Assembly: GCA_963556495.2 (NCBI GenBank)
Contig: OY747715.1
Coordinates: 12,451,239-12,515,238 of the forward strand
Reading direction: 5' to 3'
Length of the DNA stretch: 64,000 nt
Source of the DNA: Valencia hispanica
Taxonomy: Eukaryota; Chordata; Actinopteri; Cyprinodontiformes; Valenciidae
Below, piece by piece: positions 1 through 10,601 of this stretch (the stretch's first letter is position 1; every line of letters begins with the position of its first letter). A program made the translations under genes and the position numbers. Under the pieces are notes generated by a model. That model was not told where the DNA came from and made no database searches. It saw only the letters and a list, made by a program, of their open reading frames with translations.

Positions 1-450
1 CGAAGCACAGAGAGATTTCTGACTCGAGTCTTTAATTGCTCTGACTTTCAGCAAATTTGGATGATACAGCAAGAGTAGAAAAAAAGAAAAACTTGAGAGA
101 TGAAGATATAAGCTTTTTTGAAGACTTAGACTGTGTATTGAGGAGGTGCTGGACACCCCAGCCATGTGTTGAATCAAATCCATGACACGAATCAGTAAAA
201 TCCTTGATGATGGTATTGTACCAAATCAGCATCCATCGAGACAGTCTGGTTGGCGCAGTGGGCCAAGACCATTTTCTGAGTGGTGATGCGTTCCAGTGGA
301 ACATCCTATTACAAAGGGGAATATAATAGAGGAGCTTTGAGTGCAATGGAATATCATAAAAGGAGAGGGTCCTAAGGAAGGAAGAGGATGACTAATTTCT
401 GTGATGTGTCCCATGTGCGGGGTTTAATCTGACACATTGGATCTTTTCAG

Positions 451-455
451 AAAAA
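451..455 (-). terminator. Pol III oligo-T terminator after the family A tRNA pair
   Basis: On the minus strand a T5 run lies 8 nt past the iMet discriminator base. It recurs in units 1-11 and in the A-like units 20 and 24. No run of four T occurs between Arg and iMet in any full unit. Confidence 0.8.
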
Positions 456-462
456 TATGGTC

Positions 463-534
463 TAGCAGAGGATGGTTTCGATCCATCGACATCTGGGTTA
501 TGGGCCCAGCACGCACCCGCTGCGCCACTCTGCT
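463..534 (-). tRNA. Initiator tRNA-Met (CAT), unit 1, near-intact
   Basis: A 72-nt initiator tRNA on the minus strand, second gene of the pair. Eukaryotic initiator hallmarks are present: A1:U72 closing pair (AGCAGAG/CTCTGCT), three G:C pairs at the bottom of anticodon stem CTGGG/CCCAG, loop CCCATAA, and T loop ATCGAAA with A54 and A60. Deviations in this copy: D-loop A21 to T, and a G to T in the variable loop. Confidence 0.85.
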
Positions 535-536
535 TG

Positions 537-609
537 CACCCCAGATGGGACTTGAACCCACAATCCCTGGCTTAGGAGGCCAGTGCCTTATCCATTAGGC
601 CACTGGGGC
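537..609 (-). tRNA. tRNA-Arg (CCT), unit 1, intact
   Basis: A 73-nt cloverleaf read on the minus strand from 609 to 537. Acceptor GCCCCAG pairs with CTGGGGT, discriminator G; D arm GCCT/AGGC; anticodon stem CTGGC/GCCAG around loop CTCCTAA, giving anticodon CCT (reads AGG, arginine); T arm GTGGG/CCCAT with loop TTCAAGT. It matches vertebrate tRNA-Arg-CCT as I remember it. No intron and no encoded CCA. Only two bases separate its 3' end from the next tRNA, with no T run between, so it is probably the promoter-bearing first gene of a dicistron. Confidence 0.95.
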
Positions 610-1573
610 GTAACGTTCATGGCCAAAAGAAATTTAGTACACGGTACAAAGACATCAAAATTCAGTTTACCAAAAGACGTGTTTCAAACACAAAGTTGAT
701 TACCATAGTTTGTCAAATGTCATGCAGCCAAAACCATTGAAACATTTACATGAGAGAAAATCAACATTCTACTCAGATGTTCAATGGACGACCCAGAAAA
801 GCCACCTGCGAAGATCAACACTCAGTTGTGCGTTTGTCATTTCTCTCACCTGGTCGTTTAGGTACTGCTAAGTGGATTCCAGATTACGAGTATTATCATG
901 CTAATTGGGTCTTTTGGAAATTAATTTTCTTGCATAACCTCTTTTAATTGCACAATTATAACAATGTCAATGGAAGTACGATACTTACCTGGGAGGATTA
1001 GAAATTGAAATCACTATGTGCTGGCAAAAGCAACTGTTTTATATCCGAGAGTTATTGACCATTTGAAGAATCTTTGAAAAATTGGACACTTCCAAAGGTT
1101 TTAATTTTCCTCGAAGCACAGGGAGATTTCTGACTCGAGTCTTTAATTGCTCTGACTTTCAGCAAATTTGGATGATACAGCAAGACTAGAAAAAAAGAAA
1201 AACTTGAGAGATGAAGATATAAGCTTTTTTGAAGACTTAGACTGTGTATTGAGAAGGTGCTGGACACCCCAGCCATGTGTTGAATCAAATCCATGACACG
1301 AATCAGTAAAATCCTTGATGATGGTATTGTACCAAATCAGCATCCATCGAGACAGTCTGGTTGGCGCAGTGGGCCAAGACCATTTTCTGAGTGGTGATGC
1401 GTTCCAGTGGAACATCCTATTACAAAGGGGAATATAATAGAGGAGCTTTTAGTGGAATGGAATATCATAAAAGGAGAGGGTCCTAAGGAAGGAAGAGGAT
1501 GACTAATTTCTGAGATGTGTCCCATGTGCGGGGTTTAATCTGACACATTGGATCTTTTCAGAAAAATATGGTC

Positions 1574-1638
1574 TAGCAGAGGATGGTTTCGATTCATCGA
1601 CCTCTGGGCCCAGCACGCTCCCGCTGCGCCACTCTGCT
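1574..1638 (-). pseudogene. tRNA-iMet, unit 2, anticodon deleted
   Basis: Only 65 nt. Seven bases are missing between the two arms of the anticodon stem, taking out the CAT anticodon. The lost segment is bounded by a GGG direct repeat in normal units. This accounts for the 1,104-bp spacing of this unit. Confidence 0.92.
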
Positions 1639-1640
1639 TG

Positions 1641-1713
1641 CAACCTAGACGGGACTCGAACCCACAATCCCTGGCTAAGGAGGCCAGTGCCTTATCCGTT
1701 AGGCCACTTGGGC
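1641..1713 (-). pseudogene. tRNA-Arg (CCT), unit 2, degenerate
   Basis: Representative family A2 Arg. Acceptor GCCCAAG faces CTAGGTT, giving mismatches at 2:71 and 5:68, and the anticodon loop is CTCCTTA, so position 37 is T where a purine is expected. D and T arms remain paired and anticodon CCT is kept. Confidence 0.8.
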
Positions 1714-2677
1714 GTAACATTCATGGCCAAAAGTCATTTAGTACACGGTACAAAGACATCAAAATTCAGTTTACCAAAAGACGTGTTTCAAACACAAAGT
1801 TGATTACCATAGTTTGTCAAATGTCATGCAGCCAAAACCATTGAAACATTTACATGAGAGAAAATCAACATTCTACTCAGATGTTCAATGGACGACCCAG
1901 AAAAGCCACCTGAGAAGATCAACACTCAGTTGTGCGTTTGTCATTTCTCTCACCTGGTCGTTTAGGTACTGCCAAGTGGATTCCAGATTACGAGTATTAT
2001 CATGCTAATTGGGTCTTTTGGAAATAAATTTTCTTGCATAACCTCTTTTAATTGCACAATTATAACAATGTCAATGGAAGTACGATACTTACCTGGGAGG
2101 ATTAGAAATTGAAATCACTATGTCCTGGCAAAAGCAACTGTTTTATATCCGAGAGTTATTGACCATTTGAAGAATCTTTGAAAAATTGGACACTTCCAAA
2201 GGTTTTAATTTTCCTCGAAGCACAGGGAGATTTCTGACTCGAGTCTTTAATTGCTCTGACTTTCAGCAAATTTGGATGATACAGCAAGAGTAGAAAAAAA
2301 GAAAAACTTGAGAGATGAAGATATAAGCTTTTTTGAAGACTTAGACTGTGTATTGAGGAGGTGCTGGACACCCCAGCCATGTGTTGAATCAAATCCATGA
2401 CACGAATCAGTAAAATCCTTGATGATGGTATTGTACCAAATCAGCATCCATCGAGACAGTCTGGTTGGCGCAGTGGGCCAAGACCATTTTCTGAGTGGTG
2501 ATGCGTTCCAGTGGAACATCCTATTACAAAGGGGAATATAATAGAGGAGCTTTGAGTGCAATGGAATATCATAAAAGGAGAGGGTCCTAAGGAAGGAAGA
2601 GGATGACTAATTTCTGAGATGTGTCCCATGTGCGGGGTTTAATCTGACACATTGGATCTTTTCAGAAAAATATCGTC

Positions 2678-2749
2678 TAGCAGAGGATGGTTTCGATCCA
2701 TCGACCTCTGGGTTATGGGCCCAGCACGCTCCCGCTGCGCCACTCTGCT
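2678..2749 (-). tRNA. Initiator tRNA-Met (CAT), unit 3, intact
   Basis: Representative intact family A iMet. All stems pair and the A box (TGGCGCAGCGG) and B box (GGATCGAAACC) are complete; A1:U72, A54 and A60 are present. Relative to the vertebrate initiator as I recall it, the only change is D-loop A20 to G. Confidence 0.92.
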
Positions 2750-2751
2750 TG

Positions 2752-2824
2752 CAACCTAGACGGGACTCGAACCCACAATCCCTGGCTAAGGAGGCCAGTG
2801 CCTTATCCGTTAGGCCACTGGGGC
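2752..2824 (-). pseudogene. tRNA-Arg (CCT), unit 3, degenerate
   Basis: As unit 2 but with 5' acceptor GCCCCAG; mismatches against CTAGGTT remain at 2:71 and 5:68, and T37 is present. Confidence 0.78.
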
Positions 2825-3788
2825 GTAACATTCATGGCCAAAAGTCATTTAGTACACGGTACAAAGACATCAAAATTCAGTTTACCAAAAGACGTGTTTC
2901 AAACACAAAGTTGATTACCATAGTTTGTCAAATGTCATGCAGCCAAAACCATTGAAACATTTACATGAGAGAAAATCAACATTCTACTCAGATGTTCAAT
3001 GGACGACCCAGAAAAGCCACCTGAGAAGATCAACACTCAGTTGTGCGTTTGTCATTTCTCTCACCTGGTCGTTTAGGTACTGCCAAGTGGATTCCAGATT
3101 ACGAGTATTATCATGCTAATTGGGTCTTTTGGAAATAAATTTTCTTGCATAACCTCTTTTAATTGCACAATTATAACAATGTCAATGGAAGTACGATACT
3201 TACCTGGGAGGATTAGAAATTGAAATCACTATGTCCTGGCAAAAGCAACTGTTTTATATCCGAGAGTTATTGACCATTTGAAGAATCTTTGAAAAATTGG
3301 ACACTTCCAAAGGTTTTAATTTTCCTCGAAGCACAGGGAGATTTCTGACTCGAGTCTTTAATTGCTCTGACTTTCAGCAAATTTGGATGATACAGCAAGA
3401 GTAGAAAAAAAGAAAAACTTGAGAGATGAAGATATAAGCTTTTTTGAAGACTTAGACTGTGTATTGAGGAGGTGCTGGACACCCCAGCCATGTGTTGAAT
3501 CAAATCCATGACACGAATCAGTAAAATCCTTGATGATGGTATTGTACCAAATCAGCATCCATCGAGACAGTCTGGTTGGCGCAGTGGGCCAAGACCATTT
3601 TCTGAGTGGTGATGCGTTCCAGTGGAACATCCTATTACAAAGGGGAATATAATAGAGGAGCTTTGAGTGCAATGGAATATCATAAAAGGAGAGGGTCCTA
3701 AGGAAGGAAGAGGATGACTAATTTCTGTGATGTGTCCCATGTGCGGGGTTTAATCTGACACATTGGATCTTTTCAGAAAAATATGGTC

Positions 3789-3860
3789 TAGCAGAGGATG
3801 GTTTCGATCCATCGACATCTGGGTTATGGGCCCAGCACGCTCCCGCTGCGCCACTCTGCT
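3789..3860 (-). tRNA. Initiator tRNA-Met (CAT), unit 4, near-intact
   Basis: All stems are intact. The only difference from unit 3 is the G to T in the variable loop shared with units 1 and 7. Unit 4 is the best candidate in the window for a pair with both tRNAs functional. Confidence 0.9.
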
Positions 3861-3862
3861 TG

Positions 3863-3935
3863 CACCCCAGATGGGACTTGAACCCACAATCCCTGGCTTA
3901 GGAGGCCAGCGCCTTATCCATTAGGCCACTGGGGC
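3863..3935 (-). tRNA. tRNA-Arg (CCT), unit 4, intact
   Basis: Same structure as unit 1 Arg, with A26 changed to G at the junction of the D and anticodon stems. T loop TTCAAGT. Confidence 0.93.
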
Positions 3936-4899
3936 GTAACGTTCATGGCCAAAAGAAATTTAGTACACGGTACAAAGACATCAAAATTCACTTTACCAAA
4001 AGACGTGTTTCAAACACAAAGTTGATTACCATAGTTTGTCAAATGTCATGCAGCCAAAACCATTGAAACATTTACATGAGAGAAAATCAACATTCTACTC
4101 AGATGTTCAATGGACGACCCAGAAAAGCCACCTGCGAAGATCAACACTCAGTTGTGCGTTTGTCATTTCTCTCACCTGGTCGTTTAGGTACTGCTAAGTG
4201 GATTCCAGATTACGAGTATTATCATGCTAATTGGGTCTTTTGGAAATTAATTTTCTTGCATAACCTCTTTTAATTGCACAATTATAACAATGTCAATGGA
4301 AGTACGATACTTACCTGGGAGGATTAGAAATTGAAATCACTATGTGCTGGCAAAAGCAACTGTTTTATATCCGAGAGTTATTGACCATTTGAAGAATCTT
4401 TGAAAAATTGGACACTTCCAAAGGTTTTAATTTTCCTCGAAGCACAGGGAGATTTCTGACTCGAGTCTTTAATTGCTCTGACTTTCAGCAAATTTGGATG
4501 ATACAGCAAGACTAGAAAAAAAGAAAAACTTGAGAGATGAAGATATAAGCTTTTTTGAAGACTTAGACTGTGTATTGAGAAGGTGCTGGACACCCCAGCC
4601 ATGTGTTGAATCAAATCCATGACACGAATCAGTAAAATCCTTGATGATGGTATTGTACCAAATCAGCATCCATCGAGACAGTCTGGTTGGCGCAGTGGGC
4701 CAAGACCATTTTCTGAGTGGTGATGCGTTCCAGTGGAACATCCTATTACAAAGGGGAATATAATAGAGGAGCTTTTAGTGGAATGGAATATCATAAAAGG
4801 AGAGGGTCCTAAGGAAGGAAGAGGATGACTAATTTCTGAGATGTGTCCCATGTGCGGGGTTTAATCTGACACATTGGATCTTTTCAGAAAAATATGGTC

Positions 4900-4971
4900 T
4901 AGCAGAGGATGGTTTCGATCCATCGACCTCTGGGTTATGGGCCCAGCACGCTCCCGCTGCGCCACTCTGCT
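4900..4971 (-). tRNA. Initiator tRNA-Met (CAT), unit 5, intact
   Basis: Identical to unit 3 iMet. Confidence 0.92.
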
Positions 4972-4973
4972 TG

Positions 4974-5046
4974 CAACCTAGACGGGACTCGAACCCACAA
5001 TCCCTGGCTAAGGAGGCCAGTGCCTTATCCGTTAGGCCACTTGGGC
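4974..5046 (-). pseudogene. tRNA-Arg (CCT), unit 5, degenerate
   Basis: Sequence as unit 2 Arg: two acceptor mismatches and T37. Confidence 0.78.
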
Positions 5047-6010
5047 GTAACATTCATGGCCAAAAGTCATTTAGTACACGGTACAAAGACATCAAAATTC
5101 AGTTTACCAAAAGACGTGTTTCAAACACAAAGTTGATTACCATAGTTTGTCAAATGTCATGCAGCCAAAACCATTGAAACATTTACATGAGAGAAAATCA
5201 ACATTCTACTCAGATGTTCAATGGACGACCCAGAAAAGCCACCTGAGAAGATCAACACTCAGTTGTGCGTTTGTCATTTCTCTCACCTGGTCGTTTAGGT
5301 ACTGCCAAGTGGATTCCAGATTACGAGTATTATCATGCTAATTGGGTCTTTTGGAAATTAATTTGCTTGCATAACCTCTTTTAATTGCACAATTATAACA
5401 ATGTCAATGGAAGTACGATACTTACCTGGGAGGAATAGAAATTGAAATCACTATGTGCTGGCAAAAGCAACTGTTTTATATCCGAGAGTTATTGACCATT
5501 TGAAGAATCTTTGAAAAATTGGACACTTCCAAAGGTTTTAATTTTCCTCGAAGCACAGGGAGATTTCTGACTCGAGTCTTTAATTGCTCTGACTTTCAGC
5601 AAATTTGGATGATACAGCAAGACTAGAAAAAAAGAAAAACTTGAGAGATGAAGATATAAGCTTTTTTGAAGACTTAGACTGTGTATTGAGGAGGTGCTGG
5701 ACACCCCAGCCATGTGTTGAATCAAATCCATGACACGAATCAGTAAAATCCTTGATGATGGTATTGTACCAAATCAGCATCCATCGAGACAGTCTGGTTG
5801 GCGCAGTGGGCCAAGACCATTTTCTGAATGGTGATGCGTTCCAGTGGAACATCCTATTACAAAGGGGAATATAATAGAGGAGCTTTGAGTGCAATGGAAT
5901 ATCATAAAAGGAGAGGGTCCTAAGGAAGGAAGAGGATGACTAATTTCTGAGATGTGTCCCATGTGCGGGGTTTAATCTGAAACATTGGATCTTTTCAGAA
6001 AAATATGGTC

Positions 6011-6082
6011 TAGCAGAGGATGGTTTCGATCCATCGACCTGTGGGTTATGGGCCCAGCACGCTCCCGCTGCGCCACTCTGCT
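6011..6082 (-). pseudogene. tRNA-iMet (CAT), unit 6, one anticodon-stem mismatch
   Basis: Like unit 3, but position 43 is C, giving a C:C mismatch at 27:43. Mild damage; it may still fold. Confidence 0.65.
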
Positions 6083-6084
6083 TG

Positions 6085-6157
6085 CAACCTAGACGGGACT
6101 CGAACCCAAAATCCCTGGCTAAGGAGGCCAGTGCCTTATCCGTTAGGCCACTTGGGC
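6085..6157 (-). pseudogene. tRNA-Arg (CCT), unit 6, degenerate
   Basis: Family A3: the A2 lesions plus G49 to T, which breaks the outer T-stem pair. Confidence 0.8.
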
Positions 6158-7121
6158 GTAACATTCATGGCCAAAAGTCATTTAGTACACGGTACAAAGA
6201 CATCAAAATTCAGTTTACCAAAAGACGTGTTTCAAACACAAAGTTGATTACCATAGTTTGTCAAATGTCATGCAGCCAAAACCATTGAAACATTTACATG
6301 AGAGAAAATCAACATTCTACTCAGATGTTCAATGGACGACCCAGAAAAGCCACCTGAGAAGATCAACACTCAGTTGTGCGTTTGTCATTTCTCTCACCTG
6401 GTCGTTTAGGTACTGCCAAGTGGATTCCAGATTACGAGTATTATCATGCTAATTGGGTCTTTTGGAAATAAATTTTCTTGCATAACCTCTTTTAATTGCA
6501 CAATTATAACAATGTCAATGGAAGTACGATACTTACCTGGGAGGATTAGAAATTGAAATCACTATGTCCTGGCAAAAGCAACTGTTTTATATCCGAGAGT
6601 TATTGACCATTTGAAGAATCTTTGAAAAATTGGACACTTCCAAAGGTTTTAATTTTCCTCGAAGCACAGGGAGATTTCTGACTCGAGTCTTTAATTGCTC
6701 TGACTTTCAGCAAATTTGGATGATACAGCAAGAGTAGAAAAAAAGAAAAACTTGAGAGATGAAGATATAAGCTTTTTTGAAGACTTAGACTGTGTATTGA
6801 GGAGGTGCTGGACACCCCAGCCATGTGTTGAATCAAATCCATGACACGAATCAGTAAAATCCTTGATGATGGTATTGTACCAAATCAGCATCCATCGAGA
6901 CAGTCTGGTTGGCGCAGTGGGCCAAGACCATTTTCTGAGTGGTGATGCGTTCCAGTGGAACATCCTATTACAAAGGGGAATATAATAGAGGAGCTTTGAG
7001 TGCAATGGAATATCATAAAAGGAGAGGGTCCTAAGGAAGGAAGAGGATGACTAATTTCTGTGATGTGTCCCATGTGCGGGGTTTAATCTGACACATTGGA
7101 TCTTTTCAGAAAAATATGGTC

Positions 7122-7193
7122 TAGCAGAGGATGGTTTCGATCCATCGACATCTGGGTTATAGGCCCAGCACGCTCCCGCTGCGCCACTCTGCT
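7122..7193 (-). tRNA. Initiator-type tRNA with TAT anticodon, unit 7
   Basis: Initiator body as in unit 4, but the anticodon loop reads CCTATAA instead of CCCATAA. The anticodon is therefore TAT (would pair with AUA) on an initiator backbone. One substitution, no other stem damage. Probably an inactive variant, though it would be called an Ile-type tRNA by anticodon alone. Confidence 0.8.
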
Positions 7194-7195
7194 TG

Positions 7196-7268
7196 CACCC
7201 CAGATGGGACTTGAACCCACAATCCCTGGCTTAGGAGGCCAGTGCCTTATCCATTAGGACACTGGGGC
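7196..7268 (-). tRNA. tRNA-Arg (CCT), unit 7, one D-stem mismatch
   Basis: A1-type Arg with intact acceptor, anticodon and T arms. G10 is T, breaking pair 10:25 and altering the A box (TGTCCTAATGG). T loop TTCGAGT is replaced by TTCAAGT as in unit 1. Confidence 0.75.
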
Positions 7269-8232
7269 GTAACGTTCATGGCCAAAAGAAATTTAGTACA
7301 CGGTACAAAGACATCAAAATTCAGTTTACCAAAAGACGTGTTTCAAACACAAAGTTGATTACCATAGTTTGTCAAATGTCATGCAGCCAAAACCATTGAA
7401 ACATTTACATGAGAGAAAATCAACATTCTACTCAGATGTTCAATGGACGACCCAGAAAAGCCACCTGCGAAGATCAACACTCAGTTGTGCGTTTGTCATT
7501 TCTCTCACCTGGTCGTTTAGGTACTGCCAAGTGGATTCCAGATTACGAGTATTATCATGCTAATTGGGTCTTTTGGAAATTAATTTTCTTGCATAACCTC
7601 TTTTAATTGCACAATTATAACAATGTCAATGGAAGTACGATACTTACCTGGGAGGATTAGAAATTGAAATCACTATGTCCTGGCAAAAGCAACTGTTTTA
7701 TATCCGAGAGTTATTGACCATTTGAAAAATCTTTGAAAAATTGGACACTTCCAAAGGTTTTAATTTTCCTCGAAGCACAGGGAGATTTCTGACTCGAGTC
7801 TTTAATTGCTCTGACTTTCAGCAAATTTGGATGATACAGCAAGAGTAGAAAAAAAGAAAAACTTGAGAGATGAAGATATAAGCTTTTTTGAAGACTTAGA
7901 CTGTGTATTGAGGAGGTGCTGGACACCCCAGCCATGTGTTGAATCAAATCCATGACACGAATCAGTAAAATCCTTGATGATGGTATTGTACCAAATCAGC
8001 ATCCATCGAGACAGTCTGGTTGGCGCAGTGGGCCAAGACCATTTTCTGAGTGGTGATGCGTTCCAGTGGAACATCCTATTACAAAGGGGAATATAATAGA
8101 GGAGCTTTGAGTGGAATGGAATATCATAAAAGGAGAGGGTCCTAAGGAAGGAAGAGGATGACTAATTTCTGAGATGTGTCCCATGTGCGGGGTTTAATCT
8201 GACACATTGGATCTTTTCAGAAAAATATGGTC

Positions 8233-8304
8233 TAGCAGAGGATGGTTTCGATCCATCGACCTCTGGGTTATGGGCCCAGCACGCTCCCGCTGCGCCACTC
8301 TGCT
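8233..8304 (-). tRNA. Initiator tRNA-Met (CAT), unit 8, intact
   Basis: Identical to unit 3 iMet. Confidence 0.92.
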
Positions 8305-8306
8305 TG

Positions 8307-8379
8307 CAACCTAGACGGGACTCGAACCCAAAATCCCTGGCTAAGGAGGCCAGTGCCTTATCCGTTAGGCCACTTGGGC
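8307..8379 (-). pseudogene. tRNA-Arg (CCT), unit 8, degenerate
   Basis: A3 type: acceptor mismatches 2:71 and 5:68, T37, and T-stem 49:65 mismatch. Confidence 0.8.
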
Positions 8380-9343
8380 GTAACATTCATGGCCAAAAGT
8401 CATTTAGTACACGGTACAAAGACATCAAAATTCAGTTTACCAAAAGACGTGTTTCAAACACAAAGTTGATTACCATAGTTTGTCAAATGTCATGCAGCCA
8501 AAACCATTGAAACATTTACATGAGAGAAAATCAACATTCTACTCAGATGTTCAATGGACGACCCAGAAAAGCCACCTGAGAAGATCAACACTCAGTTGTG
8601 CGTTTGTCATTTCTCTCACCTGGTCGTTTAGGTACTGCCAAGTGGATTCCAGATTACGAGTATTATCATGCTAATTGGGTCTTTTGGAAATAAATTTTCT
8701 TGCATAACCTCTTTTAATTGCACAATTATAACAATGTCAATGGAAGTACGATACTTACCTGGGAGGATTAGAAATTGAAATCACTATGTCCTGGCAAAAG
8801 CAACTGTTTTATATCCGAGAGTTATTGACCATTTGAAGAATCTTTGAAAAATTGGACACTTCCAAAGGTTTTAATTTTCCTCGAAGCACAGGGAGATTTC
8901 TGACTCGAGTCTTTAATTGCTCTGACTTTCAGCAAATTTGGATGATACAGCAAGAGTAGAAAAAAAGAAAAACTTGAGAGATGAAGATATAAGCTTTTTT
9001 GAAGACTTAGACTGTGTATTGAGGAGGTGCTGGACACCCCAGCCATGTGTTGAATCAAATCCATGACACGAATCAGTAAAATCCTTGATGATGGTATTGT
9101 ACCAAATCAGCATCCATCGAGACAGTCTGGTTGGCGCAGTGGGCCAAGACCATTTTCTGAGTGGTGATGCGTTCCAGTGGAACATCCTATTACAAAGGGG
9201 AATATAATAGAGGAGCTTTGAGTGGAATGGAATATCATAAAAGGAGAGGGTCCTAAGGAAGGAAGAGGATGACTAATTTCTGAGATGTGTCCCATGTGCG
9301 GGGTTTAATCTGACACATTGGATCTTTTCAGAAAAATATGGTC

Positions 9344-9415
9344 TAGCAGAGGATGGTTTCGATCCATCGACCTCTGGGTTATGGGCCCAGCACGCTCCCG
9401 CTGCGCCACTCTGCT
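9344..9415 (-). tRNA. Initiator tRNA-Met (CAT), unit 9, intact
   Basis: Identical to unit 3 iMet. Confidence 0.92.
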
Positions 9416-9417
9416 TG

Positions 9418-9490
9418 CAACCTAGACGGGACTCGAACCCAAAATCCCTGGCTAAGGAGGCCAGTGCCTTATCCGTTAGGCCACTTGGGC
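9418..9490 (-). pseudogene. tRNA-Arg (CCT), unit 9, degenerate
   Basis: Same A3 lesions as unit 8. Confidence 0.8.
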
Positions 9491-10454
9491 GTAACATTCA
9501 TGGCCAAAAGTCATTTAGTACACGGTACAAAGACATCAAAATTCAGTTTACCAAAAGACGTGTTTCAAACACAAAGTTGATTACCATAGTTTGTCAAATG
9601 TCATGCAGCCAAAACCATTGAAACATTTACATGAGAGAAAATCAACATTCTACTCAGATGTTCAATGGACGACCCAGAAAAGCCACCTGAGAAGATCAAC
9701 ACTCAGTTGTGCGTTTGTCATTTCTCTCACCTGGTCGTTTAGGTACTGCCAAGTGGATTCCAGATTACGAGTATTATCATGCTAATTGGGTCTTTTGGAA
9801 ATAAATTTTCTTGCATAACCTCTTTTAATTGCACAATTATAACAATGTCAATGGAAGTACGATACTTACCTGGGAGGATTAGAAATTGAAATCACTATGT
9901 CCTGGCAAAAGCAACTGTTTTATATCCGAGAGTTATTGACCATTTGAAGAATCTTTGAAAAATTGGACACTTCCAAAGGTTTTAATTTTCCTCGAAGCAC
10001 AGGGAGATTTCTGACTCGAGTCTTTAATTGCTCTGACTTTCAGCAAATTTGGATGATACAGCAAGAGTAGAAAAAAAGAAAAACTTGAGAGATGAAGATA
10101 TAAGCTTTTTTGAAGACTTAGACTGTGTATTGAGGAGGTGCTGGACACCCCAGCCATGTGTTGAATCAAATCCATGACATGAATCAGTAAAATCCTTGAT
10201 GATGGTATTGTACCAAATCAGCATCCATCGAGACAGTCTGGTTGGCGCAGTGGGCCAAGACCATTTTCTGAGTGGTGATGCGTTCCAGTGGAACATCCTA
10301 TTACAAAGGGGAATATAATAGAGGAGCTTTGAGTGGAATGGAATATCATAAAAGGAGAGGGTCCTAAGGAAGGAAGAGGATGACTAATTTCTGAGATGTG
10401 TCCCATGTGCGGGGTTTAATCTGACACATTGGATCTTTTCAGAAAAATATGGTC

Positions 10455-10526
10455 TAGCAGAGGATGGTTTCGATCCATTGACCTCTGGGTTATGGGCCCA
10501 GCACGCTCCCGCTGCGCCACTCTGCT
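10455..10526 (-). pseudogene. tRNA-iMet (CAT), unit 10, T-stem mismatch
   Basis: As unit 3, but G49 is A, giving an A:C mismatch at 49:65. Both promoter boxes are intact. Confidence 0.6.
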
Positions 10527-10528
10527 TG

Positions 10529-10601
10529 CAACCTAGACGGTACTCGAACCCAAAATCCCTGGCTAAGGAGGCCAGTGCCTTATCCGTTAGGCCACTTGGG
10601 C
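10529..10601 (-). pseudogene. tRNA-Arg (CCT), unit 10, degenerate
   Basis: A3 lesions plus a C61 to A change that breaks the innermost T-stem pair and the B box. Confidence 0.83.

Noticed and set aside
991..1000. Minus-strand 5' splice site CAG|GTAAGT as evidence for an exon
   Set aside because: A perfect donor word alone, with no open frame or acceptor nearby, does not support a spliced gene.
1011..1075. U4 snRNA-like similarity around ATCCGAGAGTTATTGACC
   Set aside because: Needs several gaps and lacks a clear Sm site or the U4 3' domain; no better than chance by eye.
1163..1192. U6 snRNA-like string (AAATTTGGATGATACAGCAAG)
   Set aside because: It resembles the U6 ACAGAGA-upstream region only loosely; the ACAGAGA box and the 5' stem-loop are not recognisable.
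1317..1390. C/D box snoRNA (TGATGA and CTGA about 70 nt apart)
   Set aside because: No terminal stem flanks the two boxes, and in family B units the surrounding sequence changes without compensating pairs.
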